Assembly (NCBI GenBank): GCA_013032095.1
Contig: WQBJ01000010.1
Span: 1 to 64,000, forward strand
Length of the DNA: 64,000 nt
Reading direction: 5' to 3'
DNA from: Ruegeria atlantica
GTDB lineage: Bacteria; Pseudomonadota; Alphaproteobacteria; Rhodobacterales; Rhodobacteraceae
This document shows, piece after piece, positions 16,072-25,391 of the stretch (its first letter is position 1; each line of letters begins with the position of its first letter). The translations under genes were made by a program, and so were the position numbers. The notes below the pieces were generated by a model. It was not told the DNA's origin. It saw nothing but the letters and a program-made list of their open reading frames with translations, and did no database searches.

Positions 16072-16548
16072 TCAGGCGCGATAGAACATATAGCGGTCCG
16101 GCGCGATGGTGTCCGGACCCTGGATCTGCTCGAACCCGACCAGAGGTTGGCCTGAGATCAGCAACCCTCCGGAGTGCATCACCTCTGCGATCAGCGGGCT
16201 GAGGCGGGCGGCTTCGGCAACGTCCTCCTCCTTGATACCGCGTCCGAAATCGTAGTGGGCAAGTGCGATCCTGGAGGGGCTAGAAGCCAGTTTCTCTAGC
16301 ATGGGTTCCGCCTCACCCTGCAAAAAATCCTCGGCCGGGGGCGTGCTGGACGGGTGGCATTGCAACACACGGTCCATCACCCAGATTCTCCGCTCCGGCA
16401 GGATTTCCCGCAGGTGGTCATAGGTGCGGCCATTGCCCAAGCCCATGTCCAGAACATCGCCCTCCATATCGCTGATCTGCGTCACGGCCCAATTCAGCCC
16501 GTCGCGTTGGGCCGTTAGGCGGCGTAGCATGGAATCCAGTCGGCTCAT
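16072..16548 (-). CDS. Small SAM-dependent methyltransferase (copy A)
   Basis: The 158-residue protein shows the SAM-binding glycine motif LDMGLGNGRTYDHL and resembles the S-adenosyl-L-methionine methyltransferase family I recall as Pfam Methyltransf_17. A paralogue with the same ELGLGNGRTYHHM core and an HPDSTPPED-like segment (here HPSSTPPAED) is encoded at 32848-33345. The substrate is unknown. It is the last gene of the glycosyltransferase operon, its ATG overlapping the stop of the deacetylase-like gene. Confidence 0.75.
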   Translation of the reverse strand: MSRLDSMLRRLTAQRDGLNWAVTQISDMEGDVLDMGLGNGRTYDHLREILPERRIWVMDRVLQCHPSSTPPAEDFLQGEAEPMLEKLASSPSRIALAHYDFGRGIKEEDVAEAARLSPLIAEVMHSGGLLISGQPLVGFEQIQGPDTIAPDRYMFYRA

Positions 16549-17315
16549 TAAAGTCCCCCGGTTGGTTCGGTTGGTGCTGCCCAGGCACGGCCGGGGCCGT
16601 CCAGAAGTCTGCGCAGCAGCTCTTCGGTAAATGTCCAGACGTCTTGATCGTGGACCAAATGGTGGGTCAAAACGCCGAACGGTTCGGCATTGTCGGCACG
16701 CCCCTCGCGCCGGTCGCGCAGTAGATCTGCTGTCTGGATGATCAGTGTATTCTCAGAGATCAGACCGCGGGTGCCACGCCAGTCGATCGGATCTAGATGG
16801 GTGTTTATCTGCTCCAGCCCAGGCACAGGACAGCTGGTCGCACGCGGTGTCGCGGTTGAAAGGATGCAATAGCCCAAGTCCGTTAACTCTCGAACGACGT
16901 CAGGCGCTATGCGGTTCCACGGAGGAACGAACATCGGGCAGAGTCTATCCCCGAACAGTGATTTCAACCGTTCCAACCCGGACTGTGCATCGCTCAGAAT
17001 CTCTTTTTGCGGGCGGTGCAACCGGAACTCGGATTTTTTCTCGTCAGGCGGCGCGTGGTTTTGATGTGCCCAGCCATGCACCACCGGGATCAATGTCTTA
17101 TGGGCCGTAACAAATTCCACCAACGTTGCATCGGCGTCGCGGGGAATGATCGCAAGGTGTACCGGCAAACCCAATCCGACTGAAAGCTTCGACAGTGTCT
17201 CAAGCTGCGGTGTCGCGGACACGGCATCGTCATCACGCCACCATACGGGCAGCGTCAGTTCTTCAGCCTTCCACGCAGTCAATTCGGTCTCCAGAGGGCG
17301 CCAGTCCGCTGTCAT
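16548..17315 (-). CDS. Polysaccharide deacetylase-like protein, cytoplasmic
   Basis: The protein (255 residues) has the NodB/carbohydrate esterase 4-like motifs: WWRDDDAV (paired aspartates, about residues 25-32), HGWAHQNHAPP, FVPPWNRI and a late LTHHLVHD. It has no signal peptide, so it should work in the cytoplasm, unlike most polysaccharide deacetylases. The likely reaction is hydrolysis of an N-acetyl or similar amide on a sugar intermediate made by the neighbouring glycosyltransferases. It overlaps its upstream neighbour by 4 bases and its downstream neighbour by 1. Confidence 0.8.
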   Translation of the reverse strand: MTADWRPLETELTAWKAEELTLPVWWRDDDAVSATPQLETLSKLSVGLGLPVHLAIIPRDADATLVEFVTAHKTLIPVVHGWAHQNHAPPDEKKSEFRLHRPQKEILSDAQSGLERLKSLFGDRLCPMFVPPWNRIAPDVVRELTDLGYCILSTATPRATSCPVPGLEQINTHLDPIDWRGTRGLISENTLIIQTADLLRDRREGRADNAEPFGVLTHHLVHDQDVWTFTEELLRRLLDGPGRAWAAPTEPTGGL

Positions 17316-18451
17316 GCTTGCCCCCTCAGGTTTACCGCAATCTCGACCGTTCTGGCGGCGCCATCAAAACCCTGAGAGGGCACCGGACGCGGGCCACTGG
17401 AAATGACCTTAGAAACGGCCCTTGCCAAAGCATCACCATTAAGTTCCTTGCTGGGCAGCACTTCGATGGCTGGCTGGTCAGAGAGGCTCTGACCGCGCAA
17501 GCTCTGTTCAACTTCTTTACCGTCGTCAAACGGAATGAACACTGCCGGCGTGCCGGATTGCAGTATATCCAATGCAGTGTTGTAGCCGCACATGCTGACC
17601 GAGGCCGCGGCAAGAGGCAGCATCTGGCGAAAATCCGGGCGCACCGGTTCCAATGTAACCGGGGCATCGCCGACAAGCTTCTTCAATTGATCAATCCGCG
17701 TCCGAGAATCCTGTCCGCCCACCAACAGGCGCCAGCGCCTGCTGGGCATCTTTCGGGCGGCCTCGATGGCCGCGTGGAAGATCGGCTGGCCCACTGATCC
17801 ACCACCTACGCTGACCAGAATTTCGTCTTTGCCTACCAAATCGGCGTGCGGCACCGGGGCATTGGGCGCAACAAAGCCTGTATAGAACAGCCGCTGGCGC
17901 AATTGCTCTGTAACCGGCCAACTGATGTCCAGCGGAATAACGCTTTGATCCGAGTGAACGAGGATACCGTCATAGTATAGCTCGACAATTTCTGCTGTGC
18001 GGTCCGCTTTCGCTGGCTTGGAAGGCGGCGCCAAAATGTCACGGATAGAACCCAGAACAATTGGGCGGCGCGGCAGGGAGTGTGCCGCCTCCAAAGCGGC
18101 TTTGAATTCTGCCGTCAGAGACCGCCGTCCAAAGGGAAACAGCTCTGTGATCAGAACGTCCGGCGCAAAACTCCGAATGGCTTCGGCCAAAGCAGTCTCA
18201 CGTGCCTTCAGGTAATCAGTTTTCGCTAGCTCACCGCTTTGGGTCAAAAGCCGGGTGAAATCAGTGCCGTCCGAGCGAAGGGGCGGTAAGCCCAGCACCG
18301 TCATACCTGTGCTGTCCAACTGCGGTGCTGGCATCCCGCCCGAGACGACAAACGTCTCGTGGCCTGCGCTTACAAATGCCCGGCCCAGTGTCAACGCTCG
18401 GCTCAGATGACCCGTGCCCAGCAAATGTGTGACAACGATCATCACCTTCAT
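17312..18451 (-). CDS. MurG/COG4671-like glycosyltransferase (second copy in operon)
   Basis: This 379-residue GT-B protein has an N-terminal Rossmann half beginning MKVMIVVTHLLGTGHLSRAL and a C-terminal nucleotide-sugar half with SVGGGSVGQP and MCGYNTALDILQSGTPAVFIPF, like MurG and the predicted glycosyltransferase family COG4671. The operon contains another member of the same type at 21349-22563 with GGYNTFCE in the same place. Donor and acceptor are unknown. Both ends overlap their neighbours by four bases. Confidence 0.8.
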   Translation of the reverse strand: MKVMIVVTHLLGTGHLSRALTLGRAFVSAGHETFVVSGGMPAPQLDSTGMTVLGLPPLRSDGTDFTRLLTQSGELAKTDYLKARETALAEAIRSFAPDVLITELFPFGRRSLTAEFKAALEAAHSLPRRPIVLGSIRDILAPPSKPAKADRTAEIVELYYDGILVHSDQSVIPLDISWPVTEQLRQRLFYTGFVAPNAPVPHADLVGKDEILVSVGGGSVGQPIFHAAIEAARKMPSRRWRLLVGGQDSRTRIDQLKKLVGDAPVTLEPVRPDFRQMLPLAAASVSMCGYNTALDILQSGTPAVFIPFDDGKEVEQSLRGQSLSDQPAIEVLPSKELNGDALARAVSKVISSGPRPVPSQGFDGAARTVEIAVNLRGQA

Positions 18452-19032
18452 TTAGGCGCCTCGGGTTTAATCAGGCGGATCGGTTCCGGCAAAGGGGTAA
18501 GCGTCTGCATATCAACGATATACAGTCGGTTGCGCTTGATCTTAAAGGGGGCGGGGCCATCGAAATTCCATCCCCAGGCCCGCGCGAGTATGACTCGCAT
18601 GATGCCGATATGACAGACAGCGACCGTGTCACCTGTCAGCGCGTTCAGCCAAGGTTTCAGTCGGGTCCAAACCTCGGCCGGGCTTTCACCGTTCGGGGGG
18701 CGGAAATCCCAGCTCCAGTCTTCGATATGACGATAACCACTGTCTGGATCGGCGATCAGGTCCACTCCGCGCAGACCTTCCCAATCGCCCCAGTTCATCT
18801 CGGTCAGCGCATCCTTGGTCTGCGGTTCGCGCCCGGCGACCAGACGCGCCGTTTCACTGGCGCGCAACAACGGGCTGGACCAAACGTCTGCGCCGTCCCA
18901 TGGGGCAGGAAGGCGTGTCCCTGCAAGTTCCGCGCAGGCCTCTTCGTCCAGAGGAATGTCACTGCGCCCCTGAATACGCCCAGCGCGATTCCATTGGGTG
19001 TGCCCGTGTCGAAGCAGCGCCAATCGGGTCAT
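18448..19032 (-). CDS. Histidine phosphatase family protein
   Basis: The product (194 residues) begins with the phosphohistidine motif LALLRHGHTQWNRAGRIQGRSD, has the second catalytic region LTEMNWGDWEGLRG and a late VCHIGIMRV histidine. This is the phosphoglycerate mutase-like superfamily, close to CobC/GpmB-type small phosphatases. In this operon it probably dephosphorylates a sugar phosphate or phospho-glycoside intermediate (inference). It is translationally coupled on both sides. Confidence 0.88.
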   Translation of the reverse strand: MTRLALLRHGHTQWNRAGRIQGRSDIPLDEEACAELAGTRLPAPWDGADVWSSPLLRASETARLVAGREPQTKDALTEMNWGDWEGLRGVDLIADPDSGYRHIEDWSWDFRPPNGESPAEVWTRLKPWLNALTGDTVAVCHIGIMRVILARAWGWNFDGPAPFKIKRNRLYIVDMQTLTPLPEPIRLIKPEAPK

Positions 19033-20105
19033 CTGGTGGTCTCCACCATTGGTCGCACGGTTTGCCAGAAAGTGTCTGTGGCAGCAGGCATCATGTGGCG
19101 CTTAGCCATCAGTGTGCGGGCCTTTGCTCCGACCGACAGCCGCAAGGCGTGGTCCTTCAGCAGAGTTTGCATTCTTGCGGCCAGACCTTCTGGGCCTGCA
19201 TCGACCGAAGGGTAATCCGACGGTGTCAGCACGTCGCGCACGCCCGGTCGATCTTGCGCGACAACCGGTAGGCCGCTGGCCTGCGCTTCCAGATAGATCA
19301 TCCCGTAAGCTTCATTCACACCGGGCCACACCAGAAAGGAGGCTGTACTGTACATGGCCATCAACGCATTGCGGTCGCACTGACCCAGAAACTGGACCTT
19401 GGACCCGAAGGGGGCCATGAGTTCCTCGACCTCTGCTCGGGCGGGGCCATCGCCGGCGATATTCAACTTCCAATCGATGTCCAGATGGGCCAACGCGTCA
19501 GCAAGCAGGGTGTAAGACGCCAGCTTGTCGCCATGTCGCATCATCCCGACCGTCAGCATCGGACCGTCGCATGAGGATGCAGGCGGCAAGTCTGACAGCG
19601 GCAAAAACGGCGGCAGTTCCACAAGACGTTGATCACCGAACCGTTCCCGTTTCAGAGTGATCAGGTCGTTGGCGGTTTGATAAAAGATCACCTGAGCCAT
19701 GTCGCAGGCATCATGCGCGGCTTGCGCAAACCCGGCCCAGGGGCCGTTCAGGCGACTGGTCGCACGGGTGCTTTCGAGTTGGATGTACGGGATGTTTCGC
19801 GCCTTGCACACGCTTGGCCCAAGCAGATCGGGAGCTTTGTAATAATTGTGGTAGGTCACCCAAAGAGCGGTGTCCGACGGCAGTTCGGCGATCAGACGCT
19901 GGGCTTCCGATGCGGCCTCGGCGCGCAATGCGGCTTGCACCTGCGCATCTCCGGCCTTGTCGTAAACGCGTAACCGGGACGCCAGATCGACGATATTGCC
20001 CTGTGCCGAGATCGCCTGCATAAGGTTGCGGGCCATTTCGCGATCCCCCGATGGCACCGGACTGTCCGGGGCCTTCATCGGAGCGTAAAATGCGACCCTT
20101 GCCAT
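19029..20105 (-). CDS. Glycosyltransferase family 4 protein (A)
   Basis: The protein (358 residues) is a GT-B glycosyltransferase with the family 4 pattern LTVGMMRHGDKLASY, LNIAGDGPARAEVEEL, VQFLGQCDRNAL and the donor-binding GVNEAYGMIYLEAQASGLPVV. The frame is open further upstream, but the ATG at 20105 overlaps the stop of the next glycosyltransferase (TGATG) and gives the usual MARVAFYAPMKAPD start. No signal peptide or membrane helix. Confidence 0.85.
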   Translation of the reverse strand: MARVAFYAPMKAPDSPVPSGDREMARNLMQAISAQGNIVDLASRLRVYDKAGDAQVQAALRAEAASEAQRLIAELPSDTALWVTYHNYYKAPDLLGPSVCKARNIPYIQLESTRATSRLNGPWAGFAQAAHDACDMAQVIFYQTANDLITLKRERFGDQRLVELPPFLPLSDLPPASSCDGPMLTVGMMRHGDKLASYTLLADALAHLDIDWKLNIAGDGPARAEVEELMAPFGSKVQFLGQCDRNALMAMYSTASFLVWPGVNEAYGMIYLEAQASGLPVVAQDRPGVRDVLTPSDYPSVDAGPEGLAARMQTLLKDHALRLSVGAKARTLMAKRHMMPAATDTFWQTVRPMVETTR

Positions 20106-21352
20106 CAATCCGTGCCCGAACCCAACGCGCATAGCCGTTCCGACAGACGCGCGATGCCGGGGTCCATGCGGAAATCAGTAGTCAGCCGGTCATAGGCAGC
20201 GGTAGCCATCGACGCAGCCTGATCCGGTGCGGCAGCCAGTTGGGCGATTGCCGTGGCCAGCGCGCTGGGATCATCATCAGACAAGACCCCATGTATTCCC
20301 GTTTCAATGAACTCGGGGATAGCAGAGACCGGCGTCGACAGGATCGGCAACAGTTGAGACGCGGCTTCCATAAGAACGTTGGGCAGTCCGTCGCGGTCTC
20401 CGTCCTCGGCAATTCGGCTAGGCAGCACGAACAAGTCGGCGACGCGCATTGCGGCAATGACCTCGGGCTGGTCACAGGCGCCTTTCCATGTGATCCGGCT
20501 CGACAGGCCTGCGGCCTCGGCGCGACCTTGCAGGGCGTCACTTAGCGTGCCGCCACCGATATGGGTCCAATGCCAGTCAAGCGTCTTAGGCAGCAGCGCG
20601 AAGGCGTCGATCAGACGGTCAAAGCCCTTTTTCTCGACCAGACGACCGACCGAGAGCATGTGAAACGATGCGTCCGGCGCGCGTGGCGTGCGGTCGGGCG
20701 GGGCAGGAAAGCGCCCAAGGTCCAATCCGTGGTAGATCAGGTCAACCCGAGACGGGTCATCGGCGAGGCTGCGCAGATGTTCCGCCCCGAATGCTGTGCA
20801 GGTCGCACCGAACGCTGCGCCGTGGGTGCTGGCCTGTAATTTTTCCACCTTTTCCCATTCCGGCGAGGTCCAGATGTCTTTGGCATGGGCTGAAAAGCTC
20901 CACGGCAGGCCGCGCATGATCGCAGCGTAACGCGCGACCGAGGACGGAGTGTGCATGAAATGTGCATACATCACCCGCGTTGCTTCGGGTAGTTCCGCGG
21001 CCAGTACGCAGGCCTGCCCAAAGCGCCGAATGCGGTTGTGGCTCGGATCACGGCGCAGGTCGGCGCGCCAGACCCGGTAAGCCTCGGTGTAACCCGGCAG
21101 CGCTTGCGCCGTCTGCCGAGCGGCCCAGACACGCTGCGGTTCTTCGTACAGGTATTCCGGCAGGTAATGCACCTGACCTTGGAAGCGGTCATGCAACGGG
21201 TGGCGTTTTACGTCGGTCGGATGGCGCAGAGACCAGATGTCAAAACAGTGCCCGGCTTCCTGCAGGGCGACGAGTTCTTGGGCGATGAACGTCTCGGACA
21301 GGCGCGGCCATCCTTTGACCAGCACCGCCAGTTTCGGCTGAGCTGTCGTCAT
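20105..21352 (-). CDS. Glycosyltransferase family 4 protein (B)
   Basis: This is a 415-residue GT-B enzyme with KGWPRLSETFIAQELVALQ at the N-terminus, SVGRLVEKKGFDRLIDAFALL in the hinge and EDGDRDGLPNVLMEAASQLL as the donor-binding Glu region. These are family 4 hallmarks. It overlaps the preceding GT gene by 4 bases and the following by 1. In Roseobacter genomes such proteins are commonly assigned to exopolysaccharide or glycolipid synthesis, but no polymerase or flippase is present here. Confidence 0.85.
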   Translation of the reverse strand: MTTAQPKLAVLVKGWPRLSETFIAQELVALQEAGHCFDIWSLRHPTDVKRHPLHDRFQGQVHYLPEYLYEEPQRVWAARQTAQALPGYTEAYRVWRADLRRDPSHNRIRRFGQACVLAAELPEATRVMYAHFMHTPSSVARYAAIMRGLPWSFSAHAKDIWTSPEWEKVEKLQASTHGAAFGATCTAFGAEHLRSLADDPSRVDLIYHGLDLGRFPAPPDRTPRAPDASFHMLSVGRLVEKKGFDRLIDAFALLPKTLDWHWTHIGGGTLSDALQGRAEAAGLSSRITWKGACDQPEVIAAMRVADLFVLPSRIAEDGDRDGLPNVLMEAASQLLPILSTPVSAIPEFIETGIHGVLSDDDPSALATAIAQLAAAPDQAASMATAAYDRLTTDFRMDPGIARLSERLCALGSGTD

Positions 21353-22563
21353 CCGGTGGCCCGTTCCTGTTCCCGGCTCAGCAATGTGTCCACGCGGTCG
21401 GTGACATAGTCCAACCCGTCCAACAGCCCGTCCTGAATGGCCTGTGACGGTAGCGGCTGATGCGGCAGGTTGCGGATCGCGTTTATCATTGAGCCCGGTG
21501 TCAAGCCGTCCCGGTTTTCGTCCAGCATGCGGACCAAACCAAGCCCTTCAGCACGCGAGGCGCGAATCCATTGCTCCAAACGCGGAGTTGTGCGGGGAAC
21601 GATGACGGCGCGTTTGTCGAACGAGAGCACCTCGCAAAAGGTGTTGTACCCGCCCATGCAAACCACTCCGGCAGCCCCTGCGAACAATGTTTCGATCTGG
21701 GATTCGAACCCAACCGCGGTCACCCGGCCATTCAGCGCGGCAACGCGGGCTTCGAACTCTTCACGCAACTCGCCGGACAGGAAGGGTCCATAGACCAGCA
21801 CTGCGCGGGGCGATAGCGTCGGGTCTTTCTCATAGGCAGACAGGACAAGATTCACCATCGCCTTGCCATCGCCACCACCGCCGGGCGTGATCAGGATGTA
21901 GGGTTGTTCGGGAGGTTCACCCACCGGGCCAAGGTCGCGGCGCAGGTAGCCGGTCCAGTGGATGCGCGATTGTGCCGCGTGGCTGAGCGGAAGGCCTTTG
22001 GTCGGGTCATAGATTGAGCGCAGCCCATAGACCCAAATTTCGTGATAGAAACGCTCGGTCGCTGCAAGGGCTTCCTTCCGCTCCCACTCGGCGGCCAGTA
22101 CTTCAGGCTCGTCCAGCACATCGCGCAAGCCAAGAACCAGTTTGGTGCGCTGCGAATGCAGCATGTGTTCCAGTGTCGGGACCAGTTCTCCTCGAAAGCC
22201 GGTGGGTTCCTTGTCGACGATCAGCATATCAGGGTCGAACTGTTGAACCGCTGTCTGGATCAGCCCCGAGCGGAGTTCAGTGACCTCTTCGATACCCATG
22301 CCGATTGTTCGCGCCGCGTAAGAGCCATCGGCGCGTTTGGTCACGCCCGGCAGGCGCACGTGGTCAACCCGGCGCGGAAACGTGAAGCGGCCTGCCACAG
22401 GGGATCCTGTCAGGATAAGAGCCGATGCCTGCGGATTAGCCTGCGTAATGGCCGCGGCCAGAGCACGCGACCGGCGCAGGTGCCCCAATCCGAACGTATC
22501 GTGGCTGTAGAACAGAATGCGCGGCGCCCGGCCGGTTGTATTGTTTTGTATTCCTAGGCTCAT
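21349..22563 (-). CDS. MurG/COG4671-like glycosyltransferase (first gene of operon)
   Basis: The protein (404 residues) opens with RILFYSHDTFGLGHLRRSRALA and has the donor-half motifs ITPGGGGDGKAM and VCMGGYNTFCEVLSFDKRAVIVPR, typical of MurG-like predicted glycosyltransferases. Its ATG follows GGCGAAGG. It heads a seven-gene reverse-strand operon whose genes all overlap. I see no Pho box in the 370-base upstream region, so common control with the adjacent phn genes is not supported. Confidence 0.8.
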   Translation of the reverse strand: MSLGIQNNTTGRAPRILFYSHDTFGLGHLRRSRALAAAITQANPQASALILTGSPVAGRFTFPRRVDHVRLPGVTKRADGSYAARTIGMGIEEVTELRSGLIQTAVQQFDPDMLIVDKEPTGFRGELVPTLEHMLHSQRTKLVLGLRDVLDEPEVLAAEWERKEALAATERFYHEIWVYGLRSIYDPTKGLPLSHAAQSRIHWTGYLRRDLGPVGEPPEQPYILITPGGGGDGKAMVNLVLSAYEKDPTLSPRAVLVYGPFLSGELREEFEARVAALNGRVTAVGFESQIETLFAGAAGVVCMGGYNTFCEVLSFDKRAVIVPRTTPRLEQWIRASRAEGLGLVRMLDENRDGLTPGSMINAIRNLPHQPLPSQAIQDGLLDGLDYVTDRVDTLLSREQERATG

Positions 22564-22933
22564 GCCTTCGCCTATCGTGTTTCTGGGTGCAAATCCGCGC
22601 GTTTCCCCCCGTTACCGTATATTCTTTGGCGCCGCTTGCCAAAGGGGGTCTCGAGATCGTGCAAATTCGTCAAGCATGGCGAAATGGCAACATCCTGATC
22701 GCCGAGAGAAACAGGGGTTTTAACCTGTCGGGTCTGGCGTTGATCTTGCTATTCCACTCATACTACTGCGTCGGTCATATTCAGTTTTTTCAAGGTTGAA
22801 AACACTCTTGTCTCCAACATTGCAGCGGGAACACGAAATGACACGATTTCGGGAAGCGAAAGGCTGAATATTTGAATATACTCAGGCGCTTCGGTAACCT
22901 GCGGCGCAACACGTGAATTGGATAGACTGCTCG
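22564..22933. other. Divergent promoter region
   Basis: This 370-base gap separates the leftward glycosyltransferase operon from the rightward mscS-like gene and must hold both promoters. It is more AT-rich towards the right. A small inverted repeat ACAGG...CCTGT lies near 22710-22727. An 87-codon forward frame (22536-22799) crosses the glycosyltransferase start and shows no recognisable domain. I identify no RNA gene. Confidence 0.4.
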
Positions 22934-25303
22934 ATGAAACTCAAACTCATTGCTGGAATAGTCCTTGTTTTGTGGGCTTTCGCAGCGGCCTTTGTCACCG
23001 CAGCAGCAGCGCAAACGTCTTTGATCCCTGGATATAACTCGGGCTCCGAAGCGGAGACAGCTTCGGATCAGAACGGTGATTTGGCCGCCGCGATCAGGGC
23101 GGCGACCGAAGCCGGTGCCAGCGTGATCGTCATCGACAGCACCGGACAGGTCGTGTCTTCGGGCAATCAGGCCGGCGCTACGGATACAGAAGCGCACGAC
23201 CCGATGGCGGAAGGCTCGCAACTAATGAAGGCGCAAGAGAAGTTTTCGGACTTCCGTGCGTCCATGCAATCGCGCTTGGAGGCCTTGCCCTACTCGATTT
23301 TCGAAGTGCAGTACGTTTTGCGCCAGACCAGCCCAGACGGTCGAATCCAGACCTATGTTGAGGTTCTGTTCTGGAATGTCCTTTTCCTGCTGTTGGGGCG
23401 CTGGCTGTCGACCGAGATCTACGGCAAGCGCATGGCCAAGAAGCTTGTTGTCGCACGGTCCAAGGAAAACCCTCAGGGCTATCGGGAAAAGATGCCGTTT
23501 CTGGTGTTCCGCTTTTTTATGGGTATCGGAGCAACAATCTTTGCGATGCTCATGGCCCTTATCGTTGGATACCTTTTCTTTGGTGAGGCTGAAGACATCT
23601 CGATCCAATTCACCGTAACGGCGATATTTACCGCCTTCTTCCTGTCGCGAACGGTGTCCGATCTATGGCGTATGGTATTGTCGCCTTACCTTAGCCAATA
23701 TCGTCTGCCGCCGTTTTCCGATCGGGACGCGAAACGCCTGTATTTTTGGGCCTCTGCACTTGCGACCTATGACATATCAGTTGTTCTGTTTTCGACCTGG
23801 GTTGCCGATTTCGGATTGAACTACAATGTCTATGCGATGGTCTATGGCAGCCTGACGATGTTCGGCGCGCTGGGCAATGTGCTGATGATCCTGTTCAACG
23901 CCCGCGCCATTTCCAACGCCATCCGCGGGGGGCGTTCACCGGATCAGGTGTCGTGGATTTCGCGTTTCATTTCTTTCGCTTGGGCACCGGCGCTGATCGT
24001 CTACATCGTCTTTAGCTGGTTCAAACTGGCGGTTGATCTGGTTCTGGAAAATGAGAACTCGGTGCCGATCGTAGCCAGCAGCTATGCGATCTTCATGTCG
24101 GTGGTCGTGGCTTATGGGGCGATGAACTATCTGTTGGAGCGTTATTTCGACCGCAACCGCCAAATGGAAGATTTGAATGCGGAGGCAGCGGAAGAGGTTG
24201 CGGAACCCGCCGAGACACCTGAGGCGGAGAAACGCCAACACTCGATCCTGACATATGAGGATCTGGCCCGACGTGTGGCGGGGATTTTAGCCTTTGTCGT
24301 TGGCTTATATGCACTGGTTGTGATCTGGAACCCCGAAGCCAGTTGGAGCGAAGACCTGCCAATCGATCGCGCGCTGGATGTGATGGTCATCCTGTTCATC
24401 GGCTATATCCTGTTCCATTTCTTCCGCATCTGGATCGACAGCAAGATTGCCGAGGAAATCGACGATGGCGGTGAAGAGGCCGAATTGGGCGACGAGGGCG
24501 GCGAAGGTGGGCAGAGCCGTCTGGCGACGCTGCTGCCGCTTTTCCGGGGTGCCATTCTGGCTGTTGTGGTCGTGACCATCGCGCTGATCGTTCTGATGGA
24601 GTTGGGCATCAATGTCAGTCCGCTCTTTGCGGGCGCCGGTGTCGTAGGTCTGGCCGTTGGGTTCGGCTCGCAAACATTGGTACGCGATATCTTTTCAGGG
24701 GCGTTCTTCCTGATGGATGACGCCTTCCGCAAGGGCGAGTACATCGACATCGGCGACGTGAAGGGAACGGTGGAGAAGATCTCAGTCCGGTCGTTCCAGC
24801 TGCGCCACCATCTTGGCGCGCTGAACACCATTCCCTTTGGTGAGATCAAGGTGCTGACCAACTATTCGCGCGATTGGGTGATCATGAAACTGCCCCTGCG
24901 CGTGACCTATGACACCGATGTCGAAAAGGTGCGCAAACTGATCAAGAAGCTGGGTCAGCAGTTGCTGAGCGATCCGGTGATCGGTGACAACTTTATCCAG
25001 CCGTTGAAATCGCAGGGTGTGATCGAGATGCAGGATTCGGCGATGATCATCCGGGTCAAGTTCATGACCAAACCGGGGGATCAGTGGCTGGTGCGCAAGA
25101 AGGTGTATCAGGAGATCCGCGAGCTGTTTGCCCGTGAAGGTATCAAGTTTGCCCACCGCGAGGTCACCGTGCGGCTGGCCGAAGGGAAAGACCCGGAAGA
25201 TCTATCACCGAAACAACGCGAAGCTGTGACCGGTGCCGTACAGGCCGCGATCGACGAGGACTATCTGGACGATATCGGACCCGGTGGAGGCGACGACCGC
25301 TAG
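22934..25303 (+). CDS. Large MscS-family mechanosensitive channel
   Basis: MscS-type channels release solutes on hypo-osmotic shock. The 789-residue protein has a signal peptide (MKLKLIAGIV...AAAAQ), a periplasmic N-terminal part, about ten hydrophobic segments and, at roughly residues 565-640, the pore helix and beta domain: AGAGVVGLAVGFGSQTLVRD, DDAFRKGEYIDIGDVKGTVE and RSFQLRHHLGALNTIPFGEI. It matches MscK/YbdG-like large members. The frame opens at a GTG seven codons earlier, but the ATG at 22934 directly begins the signal peptide. A hairpin follows the stop. Confidence 0.93.
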   Translation: MKLKLIAGIVLVLWAFAAAFVTAAAAQTSLIPGYNSGSEAETASDQNGDLAAAIRAATEAGASVIVIDSTGQVVSSGNQAGATDTEAHDPMAEGSQLMKAQEKFSDFRASMQSRLEALPYSIFEVQYVLRQTSPDGRIQTYVEVLFWNVLFLLLGRWLSTEIYGKRMAKKLVVARSKENPQGYREKMPFLVFRFFMGIGATIFAMLMALIVGYLFFGEAEDISIQFTVTAIFTAFFLSRTVSDLWRMVLSPYLSQYRLPPFSDRDAKRLYFWASALATYDISVVLFSTWVADFGLNYNVYAMVYGSLTMFGALGNVLMILFNARAISNAIRGGRSPDQVSWISRFISFAWAPALIVYIVFSWFKLAVDLVLENENSVPIVASSYAIFMSVVVAYGAMNYLLERYFDRNRQMEDLNAEAAEEVAEPAETPEAEKRQHSILTYEDLARRVAGILAFVVGLYALVVIWNPEASWSEDLPIDRALDVMVILFIGYILFHFFRIWIDSKIAEEIDDGGEEAELGDEGGEGGQSRLATLLPLFRGAILAVVVVTIALIVLMELGINVSPLFAGAGVVGLAVGFGSQTLVRDIFSGAFFLMDDAFRKGEYIDIGDVKGTVEKISVRSFQLRHHLGALNTIPFGEIKVLTNYSRDWVIMKLPLRVTYDTDVEKVRKLIKKLGQQLLSDPVIGDNFIQPLKSQGVIEMQDSAMIIRVKFMTKPGDQWLVRKKVYQEIRELFAREGIKFAHREVTVRLAEGKDPEDLSPKQREAVTGAVQAAIDEDYLDDIGPGGGDDR

Positions 25304-25320
25304 GGGCGGCTCCCGCCCCT
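25302..25320 (+). terminator. Terminator hairpin after the mscS-like gene
   Basis: AGGGGCGG (25302-25309) pairs with CCGCCCCT (25313-25320) around a 3-base loop, starting inside the TAG stop codon and followed by a short T-rich stretch. A second perfect hairpin, GCCGCGCG-TTC-CGCGCGGC at 25366-25384, lies just downstream of the convergent CoA-transferase gene and probably ends transcription from the other side. Confidence 0.65.
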
Positions 25321-25391
25321 TTGAATTTCATCTCTGACGAGACGCCATTCAAAGCGTTGGGCAGGGCCGCGCGTTCCGCGCGGCGGTCGGA

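Noticed and set aside
22536..22799. 87-codon forward frame crossing the start of the glycosyltransferase operon
   Set aside because: It overlaps the confident reverse-strand start and shows no domain or ribosome site worth noting.
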